A DNA stretch of 64,000 nt from Paraburkholderia rhynchosiae (GTDB lineage Bacteria; Pseudomonadota; Gammaproteobacteria; Burkholderiales; Burkholderiaceae): NCBI RefSeq assembly GCF_002879865.1, contig NZ_PNXY01000001.1, forward strand, positions 248,001 through 312,000. The letters are read 5' to 3'. Below, piece after piece: positions 48,530-56,227 of this stretch. Position 1 is the first letter of the stretch. Each line of letters starts with the position of its first letter. Under the pieces are notes generated by a model, which made no database searches, was not told the origin of the DNA, and saw nothing but the letters and a program-made list of their open reading frames with translations. The translations under genes and the position numbers were made by a program.

Positions 48530-49393
48530 TCAGCTTGCCGGATTTCGTGCCATGACGACCCATGCCGCGCCGTTGATCATCACCGACCCCTCGCCGGGGA
48601 GGCTCGCGAAGGCGGCACGAACTGCGCCGGAGGCACGGGCGCGGATGTCGTCGGGCTGACCAGCGAGCGCACGCGACAGCGGGCCGACCTCAAGCGTCAT
48701 CCTCACTGCGTCGTCGATCGCCGCGTCCCGCGTTTCGCCCTCGCCGAATGGGACGGCCGCGTCGAAGGGCGAGATAACGATTTCGGTGAAACCGGCCGCC
48801 GTCAGGATGCGCGCCACGTGCTCCCGGTCGCCGAACGAAAACGGGCCGGGCGCTTCGGGATTGGGGAGCGCGCTCGGTGGGACGATGTCCTTGAGCACGC
48901 CCACCGGCAGTCGCATCCAATCGTTCTCGGCCGCACCGCGCCAGCAGACGAAAGCGACCCGGCCGCCCGGCCGGAGCGCGCGTCGCATATGGGCGAACGC
49001 CGCTGTCGGATCGGGGAAAAACATCACGCCGAAACGCGAGAACAGAATGTCGAACGCGCCTTCGGGCAGCTCTGCGCTGCTGGCGTCGGCCACCTGAAAC
49101 AGGGCCGGCGTATCGTGGCGCGCAAGCGCGCGCGCTCGATTGATCAGCGGTTCGGATATGTCCACGCCCAGCACTTGGCCCCCCGCGCCGACGCGAGCGG
49201 CCAGAGCCAGACTTGACGCACCCGCGCCGCAGCCGATGTCCAGCACGCGCTCACCCGTCGCGGGCGCGGCGGCTTCGATCGCGGCCTGGCCGAACACCGC
49301 CACCAGAGCGTCGAGCCGGGCCTGGTTGGCGACCCAGCGCTCCCCGCTTTGACCATTCCAGTCACCCACCTGATCAGCACTTTGCTTTGCCAT
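48530..49393 (-). CDS. Class I SAM-dependent methyltransferase (UbiE/Methyltransf_11 type)
   Basis: 287 residues. RVLDIGCGAGASSLALA is motif I, VLGVDISEPLI motif II, FDILFSRFGVMFFPD the post-motif strand and LRPGGRVAFVCWRG motif III. The start has a TGG-WNGQSGERWV N-terminus common to a well-spread bacterial group. Substrate unknown. It lies 95 bases after the CxxC flavoprotein and in the same direction, suggesting linked function, possibly thiol or small-molecule methylation. Confidence 0.87.
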   Translation of the reverse strand: MAKQSADQVGDWNGQSGERWVANQARLDALVAVFGQAAIEAAAPATGERVLDIGCGAGASSLALAARVGAGGQVLGVDISEPLINRARALARHDTPALFQVADASSAELPEGAFDILFSRFGVMFFPDPTAAFAHMRRALRPGGRVAFVCWRGAAENDWMRLPVGVLKDIVPPSALPNPEAPGPFSFGDREHVARILTAAGFTEIVISPFDAAVPFGEGETRDAAIDDAVRMTLEVGPLSRALAGQPDDIRARASGAVRAAFASLPGEGSVMINGAAWVVMARNPAS

Positions 49394-49488
49394 GTCATCT
49401 CCTTGACTCGACGATCCGCCTTTCGCCGCGTCGATTTACGCCAACCTTTTCGAAGGCGGCGACGCAACAAGAGCAGGGATCTGTGCTC

Positions 49489-50382
49489 TCAAACCACCAT
49501 CGACTGCTGGGCGAAGATACCCGCCATCGCGCCCTGCGATGAAGCCTGGGTGACCGAGGGCAAGAAGGGCGTGGCGAGGTCGCCAGCGGCGTAGATGCCG
49601 GGCATGCTGGTTTGGCGGCGCTCGTCGACTTTGAGGACGATGCCGGTGGGCGTATCGACCGTGGCGAGGCCCAGTGATTCATGCAGGCGTGCGGACGGCT
49701 TGTTGCGCGGATGGGCGAACAGGACGTCGACCGCGACATTGCGGCGGGTATCGAGATTGACGGTGTTGATATGGCCCTTGTGATGGGCGATCTCGACGAT
49801 CCGGCCATCGACGACAGGTATGTTGCGACGCGCCAGATCGACTTGGATGTCGGGCGCAATGTCATGACCATCGGCGAAGACAGTCAGCTTGTCCGTCCAA
49901 TCGCGGAACAGCCTGACAGACTGGTGCGACTGCGGGCTGGACCAGACGAGGCCCCAATGCTGGCCGGCGACTTCAAAGCCGTCGCAATAGGGGCAGGGCA
50001 CGATGGACGTGCCCCAGCTTTCGGCAAAGCCCGGAACATCAGGCATCTGGTCGGCGACGCCATAGCTCAGGATCAGGCGGTGCGCCCTCAGGCTTTCGTT
50101 ATCGTCAGTGACGACGCAGAAATCGTCGATGGCGCCAGACACGCTCTCGGCCCGGGCATTGACCAGCCTGATCGTTGGATAGCGCGTCAACTGCTGCCGC
50201 GCCTCGACCAGGATGTCCAGCGGTGACTTGTGATCGTGGCCGAGCAAGCCATGCGAGTGGCCTGCAAAGCGGTTGCGCGGCCGGCCGGTATCGAGAACCG
50301 TGACCTTGCGGCGGGCACGGCCGAGCTGCAGGGCGGCGGCGAGGCCGGCAAAGCTGCCGCCGATGATGATGACGTCATCCAT
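49489..50382 (-). CDS. FAD/NAD(P)-dependent oxidoreductase, thioredoxin-reductase-like with CPYC redox motif
   Basis: 297 residues, shorter than TrxB (about 320). VIIIGGSFAGLAAALQLGRA binds FAD, C130-P-Y-C133 in VPCPYCDGFEVAG is the redox pair, and GIYAAGDLATPF is the C-terminal FAD loop. The NAD(P)H-binding glycine-rich loop after the redox motif is altered (HWGLVWSSPQSHQ), as in the dithiol oxidases GliT, HlmI and DepH, which share this CPYC-x-G pattern. It may oxidise dithiols rather than reduce thioredoxin; this is inference. Divergent from the TetR gene. Confidence 0.85.
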   Translation of the reverse strand: MDDVIIIGGSFAGLAAALQLGRARRKVTVLDTGRPRNRFAGHSHGLLGHDHKSPLDILVEARQQLTRYPTIRLVNARAESVSGAIDDFCVVTDDNESLRAHRLILSYGVADQMPDVPGFAESWGTSIVPCPYCDGFEVAGQHWGLVWSSPQSHQSVRLFRDWTDKLTVFADGHDIAPDIQVDLARRNIPVVDGRIVEIAHHKGHINTVNLDTRRNVAVDVLFAHPRNKPSARLHESLGLATVDTPTGIVLKVDERRQTSMPGIYAAGDLATPFLPSVTQASSQGAMAGIFAQQSMVV

Positions 50383-50624
50383 GGTGATGGGCTCCGTGTT
50401 GTGATTGGCGGGGTGGGCTGGGCGTGGTGTGCAATATCGTCCAGCGATACGCGCTTGAGACGGTCAGCGAGTAGGGCTTCGGCATTGGGGAGAAAGTTGC
50501 TGATGGCTGTATTGATCGGCCCCACAATCCCGCATTCGATATCGCCAGGCGCTCCGGGGAAACCTGATTCGGGCAACTGGTTGAAAACCTGTCCTTGGCT
50601 TGCATATTTAAAATACTGCGTGGT

Positions 50625-50654
50625 ATCGTAGTGCAAGAATTTGAATACTGTCAA
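50625..50654 (-). promoter_or_regulatory. Candidate promoter of the flavoprotein gene
   Basis: On the minus strand TTGACA (50654-50649), 18 bases, then TACGAT (50630-50625). The interval also contains an imperfect ATAC/GTAT inverted repeat near 50613-50626, a possible TetR operator. The 5' untranslated part (about 240 bases) has no clear gene. Confidence 0.5.
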
Positions 50655-50668
50655 GTACTGGAATTGTC

Positions 50669-51301
50669 GTGACCGAAAACAGCCAGAGCCGGCGCGGCCG
50701 GCCCGCCAACGAGGCGCTTCGCCAAACGATCGTCGACGCCGCCTGCGAACTCTTTGTGGAATTGGGTTTTCAAGCGACGACCATGGACAAGGTCGCGCAG
50801 CGGGCGAAGATATCCAAGCTCAGCATCTATCGGCACTTCGAGAACAAGGAGGCGCTGTTCAGCGCGGCCATGGTGGCCCACTGCCATCAATTTGCACCCC
50901 AGGCCCTTTCTGAAAGCGTCGTCGGTTCAGCCGAAGATCAGCTCATGGCGGTGGGATCATCCCTGCTTCGCACGCTGTTGAGCCCGGACGTCCGCAGTGT
51001 CGAAGCCATGGTTTTGGCCGACAAGACGAATCAAAAGTCGTTAAGCAAGCTCCATTACGAAGCCGGGCCGGCCCATGTCATCGCCCAAATCGAGGCCGTG
51101 TTGCGTCAGTTGCACGCGAAAGCGATTCTGAACGTACCCGATGCTCTCCGATCCGCCCGCTTGTTTGCCGCGCTTTTCAAAGGATCCGATCTTCTGCTTG
51201 TCGCACGCTTCGATGAGGCGAGAGCAGAGGATGACAACGAAATCGAATCCTATTGCCGGTCGGCCGTCGCCATGTTCATCGCCGCGCACGGTGGCATCTA
51301 A
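50669..51301 (+). CDS. TetR/AcrR family transcriptional regulator
   Basis: 210 residues from a GTG at 50669. The N-terminal helix-turn-helix is RQTIVDAACELFVELGFQAT then TTMDKVAQRAKISKLSIYRHF, with ENKEALF, the TetR signature. The C-terminal ligand domain is of the TetR_C_33-like, helical type. Divergent from the flavoprotein gene, which it likely represses until a toxic ligand binds. Its last codons run straight into a decayed transposase tail. Confidence 0.9.
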   Translation: MTENSQSRRGRPANEALRQTIVDAACELFVELGFQATTMDKVAQRAKISKLSIYRHFENKEALFSAAMVAHCHQFAPQALSESVVGSAEDQLMAVGSSLLRTLLSPDVRSVEAMVLADKTNQKSLSKLHYEAGPAHVIAQIEAVLRQLHAKAILNVPDALRSARLFAALFKGSDLLLVARFDEARAEDDNEIESYCRSAVAMFIAAHGGI

Positions 51302-51420
51302 AGGTGCGCTATCGCGGCTTGATGAAGAAGCCGCAGAGTTGCACACGCTGTTCGCTCCAAGCAATCTGTGGATGACGCGCGAACGACTGATGCGCGAGGC
51401 CGCTGCACGAGCGCAAAAGC
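51301..51420 (+). pseudogene. IS5-family transposase C-terminal fragment, frameshifted
   Basis: One frame reads KVRYRGLMKK from 51301 and a second frame continues AAELHTLFAPSNLWMTRERLM. Together they match the C-terminal KxRYRGLxKN...LxTLFAxSNLWMxR pattern I know from IS5-type transposases. A single-base shift separates the halves, and the upstream part of the gene is missing. It abuts the TetR stop. Confidence 0.7.
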
Positions 51421-51653
51421 CGCCCGCGCGGGCAGGCAATCGGCGCCTTCCTTATGCCGAACGTCCGTGGTGTGCCGCTATCTCAGCGTACTTCCACCAA
51501 CGCCTCTTCAACATTGCCGGCCTGTTGAAGACTGCACGGTCGGCGATAACTACCTGGCCCAAATCCGCCAGTTGTTGGCCCAGCGAAACCAAGTGCTGTT
51601 GATGCATCAAATTTAATGCTCCGAGTTACCGCGAGTTTCAGGAAGATAACTAT

Positions 51654-52058
51654 ATGAATAGCGATGCTGATTTTGATACGGATGTCCACGACATCAATCC
51701 TGTCGCCCTCGAACGCGCACTCCGCAGCGCGTCGCTCGACCTCCAGCAGATCATTGCTACGGTCGCGGGTCGTTATCTCGACAGTGGCCGTCACCGTTAC
51801 TCAAGTGGTGCGCAATTGCCGACTTGGCGCACGCTGCTGACAATCGATGAACAGGTCTTTGACAATCGAGGCTTCCGGTCGAGGCACAACGAGACCGTAC
51901 GCTCGACATTCGTCCGGTTTGAGGACAGTCGTTTGTCGGGGATGGATCTCGATGAAACCGTCGACTGGCAACGCGACGACGACGACTTACCTGCTGTGTA
52001 CCTGCTCGTGCGCGCACTGGTACAGGCCGACGCTACCGATGTGGCCCTTCACGATTAA
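51654..52058 (+). CDS. Hypothetical protein
   Basis: 134 residues behind a good ribosome site (AGGAAG, 7 bases before ATG). Acidic, with DxDxDTD near the N-terminus and DDDDLPAVYLLVRALVQAD near the end; no signal peptide or membrane segment. I do not recognise it. Codon use is less GC-biased than the housekeeping genes. It is the last gene of the mobile unit. Confidence 0.55.
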   Translation: MNSDADFDTDVHDINPVALERALRSASLDLQQIIATVAGRYLDSGRHRYSSGAQLPTWRTLLTIDEQVFDNRGFRSRHNETVRSTFVRFEDSRLSGMDLDETVDWQRDDDDLPAVYLLVRALVQADATDVALHD

Positions 52059-52106
52059 TGCGCTGATACCGGCCGCTGGCCGTCATAGTTTTGGACGCGC
52101 TTAAGA

Positions 52107-52234
52107 AAGTTCAAAGTTAAGCGAATCAAACTCCAGATAGTTCAAACTTAAGTGAACCGCGGGTTCAGAGTTGGCTGAGCAGCACGCTCCGAAAGCCTTA
52201 TATACGCGACATGATCAGTTCAAAGTTAAGTGAA
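52107..52234 (+). repeat. Right end of putative mobile unit: array of 19-bp repeats
   Basis: Copies at 52107-52125, 52138-52156, 52161-52179 (degenerate) and 52216-52234, consensus AGTTCAAAGTTAAGTGAA. All lie in the same orientation, opposite to the left-end copies. The outermost with TCTCGACAA (to 52243) forms the terminal inverted repeat. The stretch 52059-52363 contains no gene besides these repeats. Confidence 0.85.
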
Positions 52235-52363
52235 TCTCGACAATCGGCGCACCGAAATTGGCTGCGCGATCGTCCTGGCAGGGAAAACCCTAGCGAGCGG
52301 TAAGGCGGAAGTGTTGGTTGGCTTTCATGCTTTCAGAAGGTGCCGGACTGTTCGCCGCTACCG

Positions 52364-53503
52364 CTACATATCGAGCACGATATCCGACGTAGGCTTGCTG
52401 CAGCACATCAATCGAAGACCCCTGTCGATCTCACGCGGGCGAATCCCTCCGTTGTGCTTCATCTCAACGGTTCCCTCGAGCAGCGTGGTTTTGCAGGTCC
52501 CGCATATGCCCTGGCTGCAGGATGAAGGCAACGGCACGCCCGCCTTGCGCGCGGCAGCTAGCACGGTCTGCGATGCGTCCACCGTGAATGTCTTGCCGGA
52601 ACGTGCCAGACGCACAGTGAAACAGGGTTGAGCGCTAGCCGTTTCCTCTGGCGCTGCTTCCACAACTTCGACGGTCTCTGCGAAATTGAAGCTTTCCTGG
52701 TGATACCGCGAGGGGTTGTGATTTCCGTCGAGGAGTGTTTTTCTGACAGCTTCCATGTAACCCGCCGGACCGCAAGTAAAGACCTCCCGTTCCTGATAGT
52801 CGGGCACACACTCCTTCAACAGATCGAGGCTGAGTCGTCCCAAGGGACCTTGCCAGTCGCCTTTTTCGCTCTGCGCTTCGCAGATGTGGATCACGCGGAG
52901 CGTCCTCGACACCTGTTCGAGCGCGGCAAGCTCTTTGGCAAAGATAATGTCCTCGGGCGTCCTGGCACTATGAACAAAGACGATATCGCGATCCTGTCCG
53001 AGATCGAACGCGGCACGCGTCATCGACATCAGCGGCGTGACGCCGGAGCCAGCCGACAGATACAGCGCTTTTTCCGATGGCCCGGCCGAAGGCGTGAAGA
53101 TGCCAGACGGCCCGTAAGCCGACAGCGTGCTGCCTTCGGTCATGTTGTCATGCAGCCAGTTCGACATGACGCCACCCGGCGCCCGTTTGACAGTTATCGA
53201 GAGCGTGTAAGGACGGGTTGGCGGCGACGATATGGTGTAGCAGCGACTGACCGGCTTTCCTTCGATCTCCGCGGTGACCGTCACGAACTGCCCCGGTTCA
53301 AAAGTGAACGGTTTTCCCTGTTCGGCTGCGAATACGAATGTGCGGACGTCGTGCGTCTCGGCGAGCACGCGGCAGCAAACGAGCGTTCGTTGCTCGTGGC
53401 TTGGCCACTGCGCATCCGCACGTTCCCATGTCGAGGCACGAGTGAAGCGGTCTGCCAGTTCCGATCCCTGTTCAAGGACGCAAGTATCGACGGCGATGTC
53501 CAT
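52364..53503 (-). CDS. Ferredoxin-NAD(P)H reductase component, GbcB-like
   Basis: 379 residues. After an N-terminal extension, FEPGQFVTVTAEI and RCYTISSPPT bind FAD, YLSAGSGVTPLMSM and CGPAGYMEAV form the NAD-binding domain, and a C-terminal plant-type [2Fe-2S] domain has C-x4-C-x2-C (CSQGICGTC) plus a last cysteine in LMCCS. This is the architecture of GbcB, which passes electrons to the glycine betaine Rieske monooxygenase GbcA. Seven bases after the Rieske gene. Confidence 0.9.
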   Translation of the reverse strand: MDIAVDTCVLEQGSELADRFTRASTWERADAQWPSHEQRTLVCCRVLAETHDVRTFVFAAEQGKPFTFEPGQFVTVTAEIEGKPVSRCYTISSPPTRPYTLSITVKRAPGGVMSNWLHDNMTEGSTLSAYGPSGIFTPSAGPSEKALYLSAGSGVTPLMSMTRAAFDLGQDRDIVFVHSARTPEDIIFAKELAALEQVSRTLRVIHICEAQSEKGDWQGPLGRLSLDLLKECVPDYQEREVFTCGPAGYMEAVRKTLLDGNHNPSRYHQESFNFAETVEVVEAAPEETASAQPCFTVRLARSGKTFTVDASQTVLAAARKAGVPLPSSCSQGICGTCKTTLLEGTVEMKHNGGIRPREIDRGLRLMCCSKPTSDIVLDM

Positions 53504-53510
53504 ATCGTTC

Positions 53511-54773
53511 TCAGACCCCGCTCTGTTTCAGGCGTGCGTCGTACCAGCGCGAGAACTCGTCCAGCGGCGCTTCAGTGAACTGCGAGAACGGCCCAGGCCG
53601 GTAAGCCGGATCCTGCGTTCCGCTATGAGCGTTCGCAACAAGTTCGGCATCCTGATTAGTCGTGGCATTCCAGACTTCGGTCAACTTTTGCAGGTCGTAA
53701 TCGACACCCTCAACCGCGTCTTCGTGAACGAGCCATACGGTGCGAACCAGCGTCTTATCAGGCGCAAGGGGCACGACGTAGGCGATCACAGCATGATCGC
53801 TCATCACATGCGTCCACGAGTGGTGACCCCACATGTGCACGTCGCCGAGGTCCCGACGGGAAACGTTGCCCAGCAACTTCGTGCAGGCCACTTGCGTGTC
53901 CATTGTTTGCGACTCGTTCGCTCCGGCAATCACCAGCCGCTGCGTACGGAAGTTCGTATGAACGCTTTCATCCACCGACTCGAACCGCTCGCAGATCCAA
54001 CCGTCTTTTTCCCAGGCTTCCTGAGTGGCCGCGTTGCGCTTCACGTAGTCGTTGTAAGCATTCAGCGCGTCCTCGCCCTGCCCGTCAGGACAGAAACCGA
54101 AATCTTCCGCCTGGAAGGAATTGACGAGTTCGGGATGCGTGCCCGCGCAGTGATAGCACTCGCGGTTGTTTTCCATCACGAGCTTCCAATTGCCGTTTTC
54201 GACGATCTCCAGTTCATGCGCGACCTTTGTGCGCGTGAGATCGTATGGAGCGAAGCGCGGCGCCATGACCGTTTCCAGCTTCGAGAAATCCTCCGGCGGT
54301 TCATCGGCGAGGCAAACGAAGACGTGCGCTCCAACGGTCTTCAGATGAACCGGAATAAGGCTGTGACAACCCGGATCGAAATCTTTACCCATGTGCGAAC
54401 TGTGGCGCAGGCTTCCGTCGAGATCGTACGTCCATTGGTGATACGGACACACGAGCATGCCGACGGTTGCCTTGCCCGCTTTCTTCATGATGCGCGAGCC
54501 ACGATGGCGGCACACGTTCCGATAGGCGCGAATGTTCTCGTCGTCGTCGCGAACGATAATGATCGATGCCTTGCCAATGTCGACCGTATGAACGTCGCCC
54601 GGCTCGGGCACATCGGCCGTCACGCCGACAAGAATCCAGAGCTTGTGAAAGAAGACCTCGACATCGGTCTCGAACACGTCCTGGCGGCCGAACAACTCCC
54701 CTGGCATGCCGTGTCCCGGTTGCCGGCTGTCGAGCAGTTCGCGATGAGTTTTGATCTTGATTGCGGATGACAT
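53511..54773 (-). CDS. Rieske non-heme iron oxygenase, GbcA-like (quaternary-onium monooxygenase)
   Basis: 420 residues from the ATG at 54773. The Rieske cluster is held by CRHRG and CPYHQWTYD, and the mononuclear iron by NRECYHCAGTHPEL with its two histidines. WKLVMENNRECYHC and EGVDYDLQKLTEVWNAT resemble GbcA, which demethylates glycine betaine, and the related stachydrine demethylase. It probably removes a methyl group from a betaine-like or sulfonium compound. Expressed toward the reductase gene; a LysR box lies 100 bases upstream. Confidence 0.88.
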   Translation of the reverse strand: MSSAIKIKTHRELLDSRQPGHGMPGELFGRQDVFETDVEVFFHKLWILVGVTADVPEPGDVHTVDIGKASIIIVRDDDENIRAYRNVCRHRGSRIMKKAGKATVGMLVCPYHQWTYDLDGSLRHSSHMGKDFDPGCHSLIPVHLKTVGAHVFVCLADEPPEDFSKLETVMAPRFAPYDLTRTKVAHELEIVENGNWKLVMENNRECYHCAGTHPELVNSFQAEDFGFCPDGQGEDALNAYNDYVKRNAATQEAWEKDGWICERFESVDESVHTNFRTQRLVIAGANESQTMDTQVACTKLLGNVSRRDLGDVHMWGHHSWTHVMSDHAVIAYVVPLAPDKTLVRTVWLVHEDAVEGVDYDLQKLTEVWNATTNQDAELVANAHSGTQDPAYRPGPFSQFTEAPLDEFSRWYDARLKQSGV

Positions 54774-55042
54774 GGTCGGTCTCTTCGTGGGTATGCGCCG
54801 CAGCGTTTCGTGCAGCATGGCATTGAGTATTGGATCGCCAATATGCACCGTCAATGCGCTTTATTTGTCTCCTCGCATTCCTTTAAGTCATGCGAAAATC
54901 AAGCTCGGCGACGTGCTCGGTGAAGCCCGGGAACACCTGTAAACCCTGGCTTCGCTGCACGGGAGTACCTGTCACTTGGGGCCTGTCTAAACCTTGCAGA
55001 TGCCCACCTTCTAACGACTACAGCATCGAGCAGAGACATAGG
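54774..55042. promoter_or_regulatory. Divergent promoter region, Rieske operon / lysR
   Basis: 269 bases between two divergent starts. Its main feature is the LysR box at 54874-54894. No clear sigma-70 hexamers seen. Confidence 0.6.
54874..54894. promoter_or_regulatory. LysR-type operator box (CGCAT-N11-ATGCG)
   Basis: Perfect five-base inverted repeat with the T-N11-A spacing of LysR-family binding sites. The inner sequence TTTAAGTC-ATGCG recurs upstream of the dddP-like gene at 56006-56026. Confidence 0.75.
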
Positions 55043-55966
55043 ATGAAAAGTTCCAGAGGAACGAAGGGCTACCGCAGAATTGTTCCGTCGCTTACGGCTT
55101 TGGTGGAGTTCGAGGCGGTGGCTCGGCTGGGCAGTTTCACGCTTGCCGCGGCTGAACTTGGCGTTACCCAATCGGCTGTCAGTCGTCAGATCAGGTTCCT
55201 GGAAGAAACGCTGGACGTGCGTCTGTTCCATCGTGGGCATCGTTCCATTGAGCTGACCGCCGAGGGCGAGGCCTTGTATCTTGTCGTTGCGGAATCCATG
55301 CAGAAGATCGCCGGCGTATTCGATCGCCTCGCAACAGGCGAGCAGCGCGAACTGGTGCTGGCATCAACCGCAGCTTTTTCGCAGTTCCGGCTTCTTCCAC
55401 GACTGGCCAATCTAAAAAAGCTGAAGCCGCCACTTCAACTGCGCCTGACAACGCAGATGTTCACTGCGGACTTGCGCCATGTCGAAGTCGACGTTGCCGT
55501 ACGTTATGGAGACGGGCAATGGTCGGACGGGACCTCGACACTGCTCTTCGACGTCGAGATCTTTCCGGTTTGCTCCCCCGCATTCCTTAACGAGAACGAT
55601 GCGCCGGAGTCACTCGAGCAGCTTGCCAGCATGGCGCTCGTCGAGTCTGACTCGACAACAGAGGGCTGGATGGACTGGACAGAGTGGTTCCGTGCGGTCG
55701 GCCACCGTCCTTCGCGCCTCAACAAGGTTCTTCGCTGCAGCCTTTACACCGACGCCGTGCAAGCGGCCAGGTATGGACAAGGTATTGCACTTGGATGGAG
55801 CCGACTAGTAGAAGACCTGTTGGCATCGGGGGAGCTTGTTCGACTCGACGTTGCCACCTTCAAGCCAGCCGATTCTTACTTTGTGGTTGTGCCACACGGC
55901 CGGACCATCTCGCCCGTGATCACGCAGCTGATCGACTGGCTCCGCGGAGACCTGGCCGTTCGCTAA
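55043..55966 (+). CDS. LysR family transcriptional regulator (GcvA-like)
   Basis: 307 residues from the ATG at 55043, behind AUAGG. LTALVEFEAVARLGSFTLAA then AELGVTQSAVSRQIRFLEE is the LysR helix-turn-helix, FHRGHRSIELTAEG follows, and the periplasmic-binding-like domain VDVAVRYGDGQWSD and VPHGRTISPVITQLIDWLR matches the GcvA subgroup. It most likely controls the divergent Rieske operon and the next gene through the two related boxes. Confidence 0.92.
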   Translation: MKSSRGTKGYRRIVPSLTALVEFEAVARLGSFTLAAAELGVTQSAVSRQIRFLEETLDVRLFHRGHRSIELTAEGEALYLVVAESMQKIAGVFDRLATGEQRELVLASTAAFSQFRLLPRLANLKKLKPPLQLRLTTQMFTADLRHVEVDVAVRYGDGQWSDGTSTLLFDVEIFPVCSPAFLNENDAPESLEQLASMALVESDSTTEGWMDWTEWFRAVGHRPSRLNKVLRCSLYTDAVQAARYGQGIALGWSRLVEDLLASGELVRLDVATFKPADSYFVVVPHGRTISPVITQLIDWLRGDLAVR

Positions 55967-56005
55967 CGGAGCGCTGAATTCCCAAGGCGTGCACGCGGCA
56001 CTCCT

Positions 56006-56026
56006 TGGATAACTTAAAGTCATGCG
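56006..56026. promoter_or_regulatory. Second LysR-type operator box upstream of dddP-like gene
   Basis: TGGAT - 11 bases - ATGCG, again with T-N11-A spacing and the shared half AAAGTCATGCGA. It lies 200 bases before the dddP-like start. It suggests common control with the Rieske operon. Confidence 0.65.
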
Positions 56027-56227
56027 AGAAGGAAAATAAAGGCCGTTGACCGACTTTTTCGTCGTTCCGATACTGCCTTGGACAAGCATGCCGGCGCCGG
56101 TCCAACCGGTTCATTCAAAACCAGAGCCGCAACGCAGCTGATCGCCCCGCCCTCGCACATTCAATGAGTTTCCGGCTCGCTGCGCCATGACTCGATCGCC
56201 CCACGGATCACAACAGGAGAACAATTT

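Larger units (their letters stand above)
48182..52243. mobile_element. Putative non-autonomous mobile unit of about 4.06 kb with cargo genes
   Basis: Bounded by the inverted ends described separately. It carries a methyltransferase, a CxxC flavoprotein, a TetR regulator, a transposase relic and a small unknown gene. No intact transposase and no clear target-site duplication were found, so it would need a helper or be fossil. It separates groESL from the Rieske operon. Confidence 0.6.

Noticed and set aside
50187..50654. 155-residue minus-strand frame upstream of the flavoprotein
   Set aside because: It overlaps the flavoprotein gene in another frame. The first 75 residues look somewhat protein-like, but there is no family, and a promoter lies within it.
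48182..52243. Target-site duplication around the putative mobile unit
   Set aside because: Flanking bases were compared by eye and no convincing direct repeat was found, so insertion boundaries remain uncertain.
53274..54770. 498-residue plus-strand frame opposite the Rieske oxygenase
   Set aside because: Antisense shadow; the Rieske and iron-site motifs are on the minus strand.
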